From Odobenus rosmarus divergens (Eukaryota > Chordata > Mammalia > Carnivora > Odobenidae), in the NCBI RefSeq assembly GCF_000321225.1, contig NW_004452134.1, positions 118,665 to 182,664 on the forward strand: DNA of 64,000 bases. The letters run 5' to 3'. Of the stretch, positions 35,791 through 46,914 are shown in pieces (the stretch's first letter is position 1; each line of letters starts with the position of its first letter). The translations under genes and the position numbers were made by a program. The notes under the pieces were generated by a model. It searched no databases. It was given only the letters and a program-made list of their open reading frames with translations, and was not told the origin of the DNA.

Positions 35791-35944
35791 TCCCTGTATT
35801 CTCCCTGACTCTGAGCTTGGCCATGAGAATCCCTTTCGCCAATGGATGGTAACAAATGTGACAAAAACATACTTTAAAATTGTTTGTACATCAGGTTTTG
35901 CTTTCTTGCTACTCTTGGAAACTTGCCTCTATGTCAGTAAATCT
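35791..35944 (+). repeat. Possible ancient interspersed repeat
   Basis: 'ctgactctgagcttggccatg' followed by 'gccaatggatggtaacaaatg' and 'ttgctactcttggaaac' is a motif series I recall from an abundant old mammalian repeat, whose family I cannot fix. It is cut by the MLT2-like LTR on the right. Confidence 0.4.
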
Positions 35945-36386
35945 TGTCTAGTATGCTATAAGAAGTTACCCCAAACTGACAGGTTTAAGATGAGAGAAAT
36001 TTATTCTCTTAAAATTTGAGAGGCCAGAAGTCCAAAATCAGTTTTACCAGGCTGAAATCAAGGTGTCAGCAGGGCTGCACTAATCCTGAGCTTCTAGGGG
36101 AGAATCTATTCCTTGATTCTTCCAGGTTCTGGTGGCCTCATCACTTTGATCTCTGCCTCCATGGTCATATTGTCTCCTCCTCTTCTGTATGAAATCTCCT
36201 TCTGCCTCTCTCTTATAAAGAATTTATGATTCTATTTAGGGCCCACCCAGATGATCCAGGATAGTCTACCATCTCAATATCCTTTACTTAATCACAAAGG
36301 CAATGTGTTGGTCACATAACACCACAGGCTCCAGGAATTAGGATGTGGACATCCTTTGGGGTGCATTTTTCAGTTTATCACAGCAT
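35945..36386 (+). mobile_element. MLT2-type ERVL solo LTR
   Basis: Blocks in order: 'tgctataagaagttacccc', 'gagagaaatttattctctta', 'gaggccagaagtccaaaatc', 'aaggtgtcagcagggctg', 'gatctctgcctccatgg', 'cttataaagaatttatg', 'agggcccacccagatgatcc' and the end 'cagtttatcacag'. This matches the MLT2 pattern of ERVL LTRs. No internal ERVL sequence is present. Confidence 0.82.
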
Positions 36387-36920
36387 CCTTCTCTCATTGT
36401 TAACCTTAATAGATAGGATTACAAGTATTTACTATTTTGTATGATATTTTATATAGATATTTAAGTAGCAATTTTTACAATTAGGAAGTTTCCATCTATT
36501 CCCAGTTTGTAAATTTATTTATCGGAATGTGTTTTGAATTTTATCAAATAATTTCCCCCATTTACATAATTACATGATTGCTCTCTTTCAATGTATTTTT
36601 TGTGTTAAATAGGATTGATTGATTTTTTTTAAGTTTCTATTTCAATTCCGGTTCATTAACGTGCAGTGTAATATTAGTTTCAGGTATATAATATAGTGAT
36701 TCAATGCTTCTATACAAAACCCAGTGCTCATCACAACAAGTGCCCTCCTTAATCCCCATCACCTATTTTCCACATCCCCTGCCTACCTCCTCTCTGGTAA
36801 TCATCAGTTTGTTCTCTGGAGTTAAGTCTGTTTCTTGGTTTGGCACTTTCTCTCTCTCTCTCTCTCTTTTCCCCCCCTTTGCTCATCTGTTTTGTTATTA
36901 AATTCCATATATGAGTGAAA

Positions 36921-38658
36921 TCATATGGTGTTTGTCTTTCTCTGACTTATTTCGCTCAGCATAATACTCTCTAGCTCTATCCATGTCATTGCAAATGGTG
37001 AGATTTCATTCTTTCTGATGGCTGAGTAAGATTCCATTGTATATATATACCACGTCTTTATCCATTTGTCAGTTGATGATACTTGGGCTGTTTCTATAAT
37101 TTGGCTACTGTAAATAATAGTGTTATAAACATCAGGGTGCATGTATCCCTCTGAATTAGTATTTTAGTATTCTTTGGGTAAATACATAGTAATGCAATTG
37201 CTAGAACATAGGGTAGTTCTATTTTTAAATTTTTGAGGAACCTCCATGTTTTCCAGAGTGGCTGCACCAGTTTGCATTCCCACCAACAGTGCAGGAGGAG
37301 TTCCATTTCTCTACATCTTTGCCAATACTTGTTTTTTTCTTGTGCTTTTTTTTTTATTTTAGCCATTCTAAGAGGTGTGAGGTGATACCTCATTGTAGTT
37401 TTAATGTGTATTTCCCTAATGATGAGTGATGTTGAGCATCTTTTCACATGGTTATTGACCATCTGTATTTCTTCTTTGGAAAAATGTCTATTCATATCTT
37501 CTGCCCATTTCTTAACTGGATTATTTGGTTTTGGGTACTGAGTTTTATAAGTTCTTTATATATTTTGTATAGTAACGCCTTATCAAATATGTCATTTGCA
37601 AATATCTTCTCTCATTCCATAGTTTGCCTTTTAGTATTATTTCCTTTGCTGTGCAGCTTTTTATTTTGATGAAGTTCCAATAGTTTATTTTCACTTTTAT
37701 TTCCCTTGCCTCAGGAGACATATCTAGAAAGAAGTTGCCATGGCCCATGTCAGAGAGGTTACTACCTCTAGGATTTTTATGGTTTCAGGTCTGACATTTA
37801 AGTCTTTCATCCATTTTGAATTTATTTTTGGGTATGGTATAAGAATGTGATCCAGTTCATTTTTTTGCATGTTGCTGTCCACTTTTCCCAACATCATTTG
37901 TTGAAGAGACCGCCTTTTTCCCATTGGATATTCTTTTCTGCTTTATCAAAGATTAATTGACCATATAATTATGGGTTCATTTCTGGGGTTTCTATTCTGG
38001 TTATATTGATCTATGTGTTTATTTTTGTGCCAGTACCATACTGTTTTGATTGCTGCAGCTCTGTAGTACAACTTGAAATCCAGATGGTGAGCCTCCAGCT
38101 TTGCTTTTCTTTTTCTAGGTTGCTTTGCTATTTGGGGTCTTCTGTGGTTCCATACAAATTTTAAGATTGTTTGTTCCAACTCTGTGAAAAATGCTGGTGG
38201 TATCTTGATAGGGATTGCATTAAATATGTAGATTTCTTTGGGTAGTATAGACATCTTAACAGTATCTGTTCTTCCAATCCATGAGCATGAGCATACAATG
38301 TCTTTCCATTTCCTTGTGCCATCTTCAATTTCCTTCATCAGTATCTTATAGTTTTCAAAGTACAGATCTTTCACATCTTTGGTTAGGTTTATTTGTAGGT
38401 ATCTTATGGTATTTTGTGCACTTGTAAATGGGATTGATTCCTTGATTTCTCTTTCTGCTGCTTCATTATCAGTGTATAGAAATGAAACAGATTTCTGTAG
38501 GTTTTGTATCCTGCAACTTTACTGAATTTGTTTATCAGTTCTAGCAGTTTTTTGGTGGAGTCTTTCAGTTTTCTATATAGAGTATCATGTCATCTGCAAA
38601 TCATGAAAGTTTTACTTCTTCCTTGCCAATTTGGATGCCTTTTATTACTTTTGGCTAT
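36921..38658 (-). pseudogene. L1 ORF2 remnant: RT catalytic motif to C-terminus
   Basis: Minus-strand translation is recognisable L1 ORF2p in several broken frames. The RT catalytic FADD lies at 38589-38600 and is directly preceded by a TGA stop (38601-38603). Next come [20 protein letters not shown] (from 38374) and the thumb/C-terminal region '[17 protein letters not shown]' and '[12 protein letters not shown]'. The C-terminal segment carries '[19 protein letters not shown]' near 37370 and ends with 'YTMESYSAIRKNEISPFA' near 37010. Frameshifts separate these blocks. The intact protein would nick DNA and copy L1 RNA into the target site. This copy cannot encode it. Confidence 0.93.
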
Positions 38659-38827
38659 CCTCAACAAAGTAGGTTTAAGGAACCTACTTCGACATAATAA
38701 AGACCATAATGAAAATCCTACACCTAATATCATCCTCAATGGGGAAAAACTGAGAGCTTTTCCTCAACCATCAGGAAAAAGACACAGCTGTCCACTCTCA
38801 CTACTGTTAGTTAACATAGTACTGAAA
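38659..38827 (+). pseudogene. Inverted L1 ORF2 segment (RT fingers/palm part)
   Basis: In the middle of a minus-strand L1, this stretch reads as sense L1 on the plus strand: it begins 'cctcaacaaagtaggttt', has 'ctaatatcatcctcaatggg' and ends 'aacatagtactgaaagtc'. Translation gives NIILNGEKLRAF and then SGKRHSCPLSLLLVNIVLK, the region that should sit just upstream of FADD in ORF2p. Antisense L1 sequence flanks it on both sides, so the segment is inverted within the element. Confidence 0.92.
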
Positions 38828-38829
38828 GT

Positions 38830-39538
38830 CTGTCCAAATTTTTTCTTGTGGTTAACTTCAAATTTTATAGTGTTGTGGTCAGAATATATGCATGGTATGA
38901 TCTCAATCTTTCTTGTATTTGTCAAGGCCCGATTTCTGACCTAGTATGTGATCTCTTCTGGAGAATGTCCCATGTGCACTTGAAAAGAATGTGTATTCTG
39001 CTGCTTTAGGATGGAATATCTGTTAAGTCCATCTGGTCCACTGTGTCATCAAAACCATTGTTTCCTTGTTGACATTCTGTTTGGATGATCTGTCCATTGC
39101 TATAAGTGGGGTGTGAAAGTCTCCTACTATTATTGTGCTATTACCAATTGGTCCCTTTATGTTTGCTATTATTTTATATATTTGGGTGCTCGCAAGTTGG
39201 ATGCACAGATATTTACACACATACCTTCTTGTTGGATTGTCCCCTTTATGATTATATAATGCTTTTGAGTCTTTTTTTTTTTTTTTGCAATCTTAATTTT
39301 AAAGCCAGTCTGTCCAATATAAGTATTGCTACTTGGCTTTAACATCCATTTGTGTGATGTTTCTCCACCCACTCACATTCAATCTGCAAGTTTCTTTAGG
39401 TCTAAAATGAGTCTGCTGTAGGCAGCAGATAGATGTCTTGTTTTTTTTAATCCACTGTGACATTCTATGTCCTTTGATTAGAGCATTTAGTCCATTTACA
39501 TTCAAAGTAATTATTGATGGAAATATACTTATTGCCAT
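38830..39538 (-). pseudogene. L1 ORF2 remnant: endonuclease domain
   Basis: The ORF2 start is visible at 39538 on the minus strand (MAISIFPSIITLNVNGLN). TLNVNGLN is the N-terminal signature of the apurinic-type endonuclease domain, followed by 'QWIKKNKTSICCLQQTHFRP' with the conserved Q-T-H context of the catalytic Glu, here replaced by Gln (LQETH is usual). Further on is 'TIIVGDFHTPL' (usual form VGDFNTP; the metal-site Asn is His here). Frameshifts and a T-rich tract at 39266-39286 break the frame. It stops at the deletion near 38830. Confidence 0.92.
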
Positions 39539-39643
39539 TTTGTTACTTGTTTTGTTTTTGTTTCTGGAGATTTCTCTATTCCTTTCTTGTCTTTGTTACT
39601 TTTGGTTTCTCCTTTGTACTCAAAGAGTCCCCTTTAATATTTA

Positions 39644-40230
39644 TTACAGGGTGGGTTTAGTGGTTACAAACTCCTTTAGATTTTGTTTGTCTGGAAAACT
39701 CTTTATCTCTCCTTCTATTCTGAATGATAGCCTTGCTGAGTAGAGGAGTCTTAGCTGCAGGTTTTTCCCATTCCGCACTTTGAATATATCACGCCACTCC
39801 CTTCTGGCTTGCCAAGTTTCTATTGGGAAATCTACAGCTAGCCTGATAGGTTTTCCCTTGTAAGTTAAAGACGTCATTTGTTTTGCTGCTTTTAAGATAT
39901 TTCTTTACCACTATATCTCGCAAATTTAATTATAACATATCTTGTCGCTGGTCTGCTTTTGTTTATTTTGATGGACATTCTCTGTGCCTCCTGAATCTGG
40001 ATGTTTCCTTTCCCAGATTAGGGAAATTTCTGCTATAATGTGTTGGAATAAATTTTCTGCCCTGTTTTTTCTCTTTTCTTCTGGGACTCCTGGAATATGA
40101 ATGTTATTATGTTTGATGGAATCAATGAGTTCCCCAAGTCTATCCTCATGTTGCATAATTCTTTTTGTTCAGCTTTTGTTGAATTCTTTTGTTCATTATT
40201 TTCCATTATTTTGCCTTCTAGTTGACTCAT
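39644..40230 (-). pseudogene. L1 ORF1 remnant (RNA-binding protein)
   Basis: Minus-strand frames show the RRM part ('NNIHIPGVPEEKRKNRAENL' near 40090, with 'WERKHPDSGG') and the C-terminal domain ('TYKGKPIRLAVDF' near 39870, 'QARREWRDIFKV' and 'RLSFRIEGEIKSFPDKQ'). The coiled-coil part upstream (from 40230) is Glu/Lys-rich and decayed. ORF1p normally trimers on L1 RNA as a chaperone. The blocks lie in different frames, so this is a broken gene. Confidence 0.92.
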
Positions 40231-40563
40231 TCCTCCCCTTCTTTCAGCATGCTGTTCATTGCATCATGTCTGTTTCCAATTTTGTTTATTACATTCATCT
40301 CTGATTCTTTTTTTAATTATTTTATCTGTGTAGTAAGGGTCTCACTGATGTCTTCTATTCTTTTCTCAAGCCCAGTGAGTATCCTTATGATTGTTATTTT
40401 AAATTCTCCATCAGGCCTGTTACTTATATCTGTTTCTGGTCTGGCCTTATCTCATTCTTTCATTTAGGATAAACTCCTCCATCTTGGCATTTTGTCTAAG
40501 TCTCTGCCTTCTTTAGTATGTTAGAAAAGCCAGTTATGTCTCCTGCTCTTGAAAGTACTAGCC

Positions 40564-41244
40564 TTATGAAGAAAAGCTCTTATAGTGCCCAGGGCCTGGT
40601 GCTTCAGGGAATGTCTCTGGTGTATGCTGTATATTCTCTGCTGTGTTTTGGCTGCTCTGTGCTTTAGGCCAGTCATTTGCAGAAGTTCTCCTTGTCTGCT
40701 TTTGGCACTTTTTGGTCCCTGGCCTGAATGTGGTGAGTTTTAACTCTCTGTGCTCTGGTCTGCTTGTGAAATGAGACCTGACACCAACTGCCCCAGAACT
40801 GAGGTCCTGCAGATCTCTCTGGTTAGGAGATACAATGTGGGGAGGGATTTGTGCTGGTCTTCTGGGGTAGGGAGCTGCTGTGCTGAGACTGAGGCAAGTT
40901 TGACTAAGGAGGACAGTCCCACCAGAATGCAGGGGAGGTGGGGCTTGGTATAAGCAAATTAGGCAGCCAGTATCCACACTGTGCTGCTTCTCAAAGGTGA
41001 CTCTGTTTATACAGAGAGTTGGGGGAGGAAAATGACACCAGCCAACATTTTTGTTCCCAGAGAAGCATCTCCATGAACACTGACTCTCAGAGACATACTC
41101 CACGAAGAGCAAATAATCTCCCTGCTGTGTGCCCCAAGAGTTCCTCAGATCACTCTTTCCACACTCTCTGTCCCTGTGTTGTTCCCCTGCCTTCTCTCCA
41201 GGAGCAGTGCAGTTTCCTCCTGGCTCCATCCCAGCTAAGCCCAC
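40564..41244 (-). other. 226-codon open frame in the L1 5' UTR, sense to L1
   Basis: A single uninterrupted minus-strand frame from MGLAGMEPGG to HYKSFSS lies wholly within the 5' UTR of the younger L1, upstream of ORF1. It is the longest frame of normal composition in the window. It is rich in Pro, Ser, Gln and Cys, with no transmembrane segment or known domain that I recognise. It may be chance in a GC-richer region, or a remnant of a 5' UTR frame present in the source L1. I do not call it a gene. Confidence 0.4.
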
Positions 41245-43920
41245 TAGCCTTTAAATCTCCAGGCTTTAAGCCCCACTGGTTGCAAGAACTCACAAAATTC
41301 AGCCCCTCTCATTTTCCAAGCCAATGGCTTTGGGGAAACATTCTCCTTGTTCATTCCCCTGTGTACTCCTTTCCCTCTAATCCTTCTTTATGACCACAGC
41401 TCCCTTCCCTCCACAGCACCTGAGATGTTTCTCCCCTAAACCACATTTCTGCACTCCTACCTTTCTTTGATGTGGCCTCTTCTTTCCCTTTAGTTATGGA
41501 GTTTGTTCTGTTAGTATTCAGGTCAATTTCTGGGGTATTTAGGATGACTTGATAGTTATCTAGTTGCATTCATGGGAGGAGATAAGCCTAAGGTCATCCT
41601 ACTGTACCACCATCTCCCTCTCCACCAACCCAGCATTCCAGGTTTATACCTCACCAGTGAGTCATAATGTATTTTCTTTTATATATTTCTAGATTTAACT
41701 TGCTAATGTTTTATGTTGGAATTTTTAATTTTTGATTAAGAAATTAGTTTCAAATTTTCCTTTTATAATGTCTGTAAATTTTTGGTATCAAGGTCTTTCT
41801 GTTCATAGTAAAAGATGAGGAACAGTGTCCACTTTGTTTCTCTTTTGGAAGAATTTGTATGAGGTGTGTATGATTTTTTTTCCTCAAATATTTATAATAT
41901 TTCATATGTAAAACTGATATGGAGAATTTTCCCTGTGAAAATTGCTTACGATAAACTTAATACCAAGAATAAATAATTTTCAAATATTCAAATTTTCTAT
42001 TACTTTTTATATCTGTTTTGGTAAATTCAACTTTTCAAAAAATGTATTTTTTATCTAAAGTGTCAAGTTTGTTAGCACATATTTTACAAGATGGCCTAAT
42101 TATCTTAATTTCATATGTTTGCAATTTGTATTTTTCTCCATTTTTTGTCAAATAATCAACTCTAGCTAAATTGGTTTTAATGCATGTTTTTTGTTCCTTG
42201 ATTTTTATTATCTTTATAACTTGATTACTTCTATTTTCTTTGGAATGGGTTTGCATTTCTTTTTCTGTCACATTGAGCTAGAAGCTCATGTCCATTAATC
42301 TCAACTATTTTTTTTTCATAATGAATATATAGGAAACTAAACATTTCCCTCAAAGCACTGCTCTAGCTGCATCTCATAAATCTAATGTGACATTACCTGA
42401 TTATCATTCAGTTCAAAATATTTTCTAATGTATACTGTGACTTATTTGCTGCCCAATTGTTTTTACATTATTGATTTTCACTTATTTGGAAAACTAATCC
42501 ATTTACATTTACTATAAGTAGTTTATGTTTGCCCTTCATTATTTTTTACTTAAATAACCTGTTCCATGTATTTAAACTTTTATTTCTTGCATAGTTTTGG
42601 ATTTTCCATATATTTTGCTTTATTATTTTCCTTCTTCTATTATTTTATTTATACATTCTATCACTTTTAATAATTACAGTAGAGATGAAAACTTGAATCC
42701 TTGATTTATTGTAGCTTATTAAAAATAGTTTATCAGTTTTCAGATATCACACTTTTGGAAGACCTTGAATCCTATTTGCTCTGTTCTTCTGCATTATTTT
42801 TGACATGATATTTAAAATCTTCATTTCACATATTTAAACTTCACAATAAATTATCATCACCACTTACTATAGTCAATATTCATTTTTAATCATTTGCATT
42901 TGCATCCACTCCTTTACTCTTCATCTTTAAATTCCATGTGTCTTTTGGGGATCATTATCTTCCTGTAGTTTAGCATTTTTCAAATTCTAATGTGTTAACA
43001 ACTTCTGTTTATGTTTTTCTGAATATATCTTCATTAAATCTTTTTTATTAATTCTTTTTTATGTATAGAATTCTATTTTGGCAGTTCCAGTCCTTCCCCA
43101 GCACTTTAAGGATACAACTCCATTGTTTAGAGTCTTTCATTGTTTCTATTGAAATGTGAGCTATTATTGTTATAGTTACATGAACATATCTTTTTTCTCT
43201 AGCTGTTTTTAAAATGCTGTTTTTATCTTTGCATTTCAGCAGTTTTGCTATGAGATTTAAAAATATATCTGTCTGATTTACATTATATTTATCCTGCTAT
43301 TGTTTCCTGAACTTTAATAGTGAGTTGATATCTTTCACCCACTTTGGTATTTTATCTAAACAATTTTTAAAAACTGCTTCAGCCCCATTCTCTCTTTTCT
43401 TCAAGCATTCCAATTACACATATTTAGAAGATTTAGTGTGTCTTCCACATGTCCCTTTTACTCTTTACTGATTTTTTTCATTTTTTTATCTTTTTGGGCT
43501 TTAGTTGAAAATATGAACCAATTTATAGGACTTAACTACCTTGAATAATGCAAATGAACTTTGTGTGAATATTTATAATTCCAACCTGCATCTCTAGTCC
43601 TAATTTCTCCCTTTTAATACAATTCTGTATTTCCTACTATATTTAAGGCATTTTTACTTGAATGATGCATTACCCCATTAAATAATTAAAAAGTATTATT
43701 TTCTTTCAATGATTTCAAAGCAAGAATCCTCTCATTTATCTCGGAATAATCTAGTTTTTGCCCCATTAGATCTTTTACAAAGTGCAGTTATTTATTCACA
43801 GTACTGTACTCTCCAGTATTATTGCCTTTATATTGTTTCATCATTGACTGTCAGGTTTATATTATGAACCCTTTAGAATATTTTGCCTAAGTCCTTGTGT
43901 TTTGTTGCTAGGGAGATCTT

Positions 43921-44109
43921 TTTTTTAAGATTTTATTTATTTGACAGAGAGAGACACAGCGAGAGAGGAAACACAAGCAGGGGTACCAGGAAAGGGAGAA
44001 GCAGGCTTCCCACTGAGCAGGGACCCCGAAGCGGGGCTCGATCCCAGAAACCTGGGATCATGACCTGAGCTGAAGGCAGATGCTTAACGACTGAGCCACC
44101 CAGGCACCC
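43921..44109 (-). mobile_element. Can-SINE with target-site duplication
   Basis: Minus-strand full-length copy with head 'gactgagccacccaggcacc'. The duplication tgttgctagggagatctt (43903-43920) and tgttgctaggaagatctt (44110-44127) differs at one base. It marks the 5' edge of the old L1. Confidence 0.97.
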
Positions 44110-44327
44110 TGTTGCTAGGAAGATCTTGTCTGAAATATTCTATTCTGTCCTCCTCAAACCCAGAGGAACAATATCAATATGGAGAGACATAAAGGCCAAG
44201 CCAAATGTGCTGCTGATATAAAACATTTAGGGTGTGTTTAGTCAGAGTGAAAATTTTAATCCAGCAATAAGGAAAGAGAAGTAAACCAGGATCCTATGCC
44301 ACCTACGTAGATTAAGACAATGGTTTA

Positions 44328-44343
44328 TTGTTTTTTAAAGATT

Positions 44344-44386
<43 letters not shown>

Positions 44387-44572
44387 TTTGACACAGAGAG
44401 CATAAGCAGGGGGAGTGTCAGGCAGAGGGAGAGGGAGCAGTAAGCAGAGGGAGAGGAAGAAGCAGGGTTCCTGCTGAGCAGAGAGCCAGATGTGGGGCTT
44501 GATCCCAGGACCTTGGCATCATGATCTGAGCCAAAGGCAGACACTTAACTGACTGAGCCACCCAGCTGCCCC
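44328..44572 (-). mobile_element. Can-SINE with an expanded (TTTA)n tail
   Basis: Minus-strand copy whose tail is a long (TTTA)n run at 44345-44390. The body holds a partial internal duplication ('ggcagagggagaggga' then 'gcagagggagagg'). The duplication taagacaatggttta (44313-44327) and taaggcaatggtcta (44573-44587) differs at two bases. Confidence 0.96.
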
Positions 44573-44587
44573 TAAGGCAATGGTCTA

Positions 44588-46010
44588 AATCTGAATTGCC
44601 ATCTCTAGATTTTGAAGCCAGAAAATTTTGGTGGTCATCAAGATGAAAAATATCAAATAGATTTGGCTAAGGCTGTGTCCTATCATTCATGGAGTACAGA
44701 TACATGGCTTGCAGATAAAACTTAGTCAATAAAGACAGACTCATAGAACAGCACACTAGGTTTGGGACATAGTTTTCTATCTCTCTGATACATTCTGCAG
44801 TTTATTACTGGAATCGACTTCTAGGCAACAATTCCCTGCTTTAAAAAAAAATCTCATACACTTTCTTTTTATTTTCCATAATGAGCTATAATTTGAAATG
44901 ACATCCTAGACCTCTCCAATATGTATAACTTGATCAGTAGCCCAGGCTCCTTATCTCATCCCTACTCAATAAGTATAGTCAGAGTCCTCTACAATTCTCT
45001 CTCAACATGCACATAAATCCAATGAAGAAACAGCTGGGTGCAGGGACAGGAAGACAACTACACCAAGCATAACAGCAAAAAAACTTGAAAAAATGTACAG
45101 TGATGAAAAGTACAATGAGACTGAACCATCAGTGCCCTATCCAAACTTCATCTTAGTGAACAAAGGAATCTCAACCACCTGGATTGGTAGATAATTCTGC
45201 ACCTATCCCCTGAAGTATGCCCATAGTGTCAAAGATCCAGGCTCTCTACCTAAAAAACAAACAAAAAAAAACCTGTCTTGCACAGATGACAAATTGTACT
45301 TTCTGAAATGGTACTATATTTATTCAATCTTTCTATAGCTACTTAATAACTATAGATCCCAGGGAAAAAATGAAGGACAGGCAAGGAATACATTATATTC
45401 TCCAGAAGAAAAGTGCTATAACTAGACAGATTTTATAATAGATAAAAGTATAATATATACATATATAACAGAGATAAAATGAATAATTTACATATAAAAC
45501 TTCCTATTTTTAACAAATACCAAGAAATGGGAGTGATATTTGGGTGTAGGTAATTGTGCTATATTCCTCCACTTTGAAATATGCTAGGTGAAGTTTATTT
45601 CTTTATACTTTTTTTAATTGACACTGAACATTGACCCATGAATCTATATCCATATATTCTGTCTATTCTACTACTATGGATGATTTGTATGGGCTCATAT
45701 CTAAACTCTGACTTCTACTTGTTCCCAGATATAAACCTATGTAAACTATTCCAGCAATTGTCACTCACTTTTGCATATTTCCCCCCTTTTCTCTCTTCTA
45801 TTTATTTGTGCACTAAAATTTCAGTAGGCAAGTGATGTCAGTCAGCCTTCTGTGACCATCTCAAGTGACCTCAAGGTGGAATTAAAACAGGAAGAGCCAG
45901 AAAACCAGTTAAGCGAGGGCATGCAAGCAATATTCTTAAACAATCAGATTTTATAGAAACATAATGTATTAAGATGACCTAAGGGTTTTTCTCATGTCTG
46001 TGGGGGAAAT
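44588..46010. other. Unassigned DNA
   Basis: No gene or clear repeat recognised; an A-rich patch lies at 45253-45271. Confidence 0.5.
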
Positions 46011-46025
46011 CAGTAAACCTTATTT

Positions 46026-46198
46026 ATTTACATATTTATTTTAGAGAGGGAGTGAAGGAAGAGGGAGAAGGAGAACCTTAAGTAAGCTCCATGCCCAGCA
46101 CAGAGCCCGATGCATGGCTCCTTCTCACAATCCTGAGATCATGACCTGAGCTGAAATCAAGAGCTAGATGCATAACCAACTGAGCCACTCAGGGACCC
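46026..46198 (-). mobile_element. Old Can-SINE with decayed target-site duplication
   Basis: Minus-strand copy of an older type ('catgcccagcacagagcccg', 'catgacctgagctgaaatc' and head 'ccaactgagccactcaggg'). The flanks cagtaaaccttattt (46011-46025) and cagtaagccttactt (46199-46213) match at 13 of 15. Confidence 0.94.
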
Positions 46199-46213
46199 CA
46201 GTAAGCCTTACTT

Positions 46214-46914
46214 TTGACAACCATAACATTATACATTGTGATACACAAATAACATGGAGAATTGCTCAAAAACATGTATACCCCTTCCCTATTGTATATA
46301 TAATCTCCTGTAGCTAACAAGCTTCGGAGCAGTTCTTCAGGTCAATCTGAAAGACTGTTTCCTAGGCTATAGTAAAACAACTTAAGAAGTGTTTACTAAC
46401 CTACACTGAGGTTGGTTTTCTTTCAGTTGACATATGTTTCCCTAGTTTTACTCTCAACACCGAATTATTCCAAACTACAAATAAACATGTTGCAATAGAT
46501 TGTATTACAAATAAACAAACTCTTCCTTGACTTTTCTTCTATGTAATCTGTTTAGGGTGAAAAGAGATCAACAGCTTTCTAGGGTTAAGTTTGGTGGGAT
46601 AGCATGAGGGAGTTTGTGGGATGATGATGATGATTCTGAATGTCTATACCTGTATTAAAATATATAGAATGCACACCAATAAACATTTTACTGTGTATTT
46701 ACGCAAAAATTAAAATGAATAGGTTGATCAATGATGGCACAAAATCATTCATGAATTGTAATGAACTAGAATGAACAAAGAACACAAATTATAAAGGAAA
46801 CTCTCATTATAAAGGAAACTCTAAAAAATAGAAGAAAATTTTAAAACTCCAAATGTGTTAGGATAATTTAACATAAATCTTTCAATAGCTGGTAGTTAGA
46901 GAAATAAGGGTGTT
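46214..46914. other. Unassigned AT-rich DNA
   Basis: No gene recognised. A local duplication ('attataaaggaaactct') occurs at about 46788-46822, and 'gatgatgatgatgatt' at 46622. Confidence 0.5.

Larger units (their letters stand above)
36623..41621 (-). mobile_element. Younger LINE-1, near full length, internally rearranged
   Basis: Reading right to left, it has a 5' UTR (about 40240-41621, starting close to the plus-strand 'cctactgtaccaccatctcc'), ORF1, ORF2 endonuclease, a break, ORF2 from the FADD motif to the C-terminus, a 3' UTR and a T8 run at 36623-36630 (the A tail). Size is about 5.0 kb against an expected 6 kb or more. A 169-bp piece of ORF2 is inverted and about 1.3 kb (my estimate) is missing next to it. 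Frames are broken throughout, so it is dead. It inserted into the old L1 between its 'attgatttt' and 'ccaacc'. Confidence 0.93.
36395..43870 (-). mobile_element. Old LINE-1 split by a younger L1
   Basis: The left part (36395-36622) is antisense ORF2 ('gaagtttccatctattccc', 'gaattttatcaaataattt', then 'attgattgatttt'). The right part (41622-43870) continues exactly where ORF2 should: 'ccaacccagcattccagg', 'gagtcataatgtattttc', 'gcactgctctagctgcatc', 'cagttcaaaatattttcta', and then antisense inter-ORF and ORF1 regions. No frame is intact. The continuity across the 5-kb gap shows that one element was split. Confidence 0.85.

Noticed and set aside
37946..38374. 142-codon minus-strand frame as a host gene
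   Set aside because: The residues are those of the L1 ORF2 protein C-terminal half; it is part of a dead L1.
38504..38944. 146-codon plus-strand frame as a gene on the opposite strand
   Set aside because: It runs across antisense L1, the inverted L1 segment and antisense L1 again; only the inverted part has real coding ancestry.
41019..41393. 124-codon plus-strand frame antisense to the L1 5' UTR, as an ORF0-like gene
   Set aside because: Position and strand would fit an ORF0-like idea, but I see no start context, conserved motif or splice site, and the overlapping sense frame is longer. Not supported without other copies.
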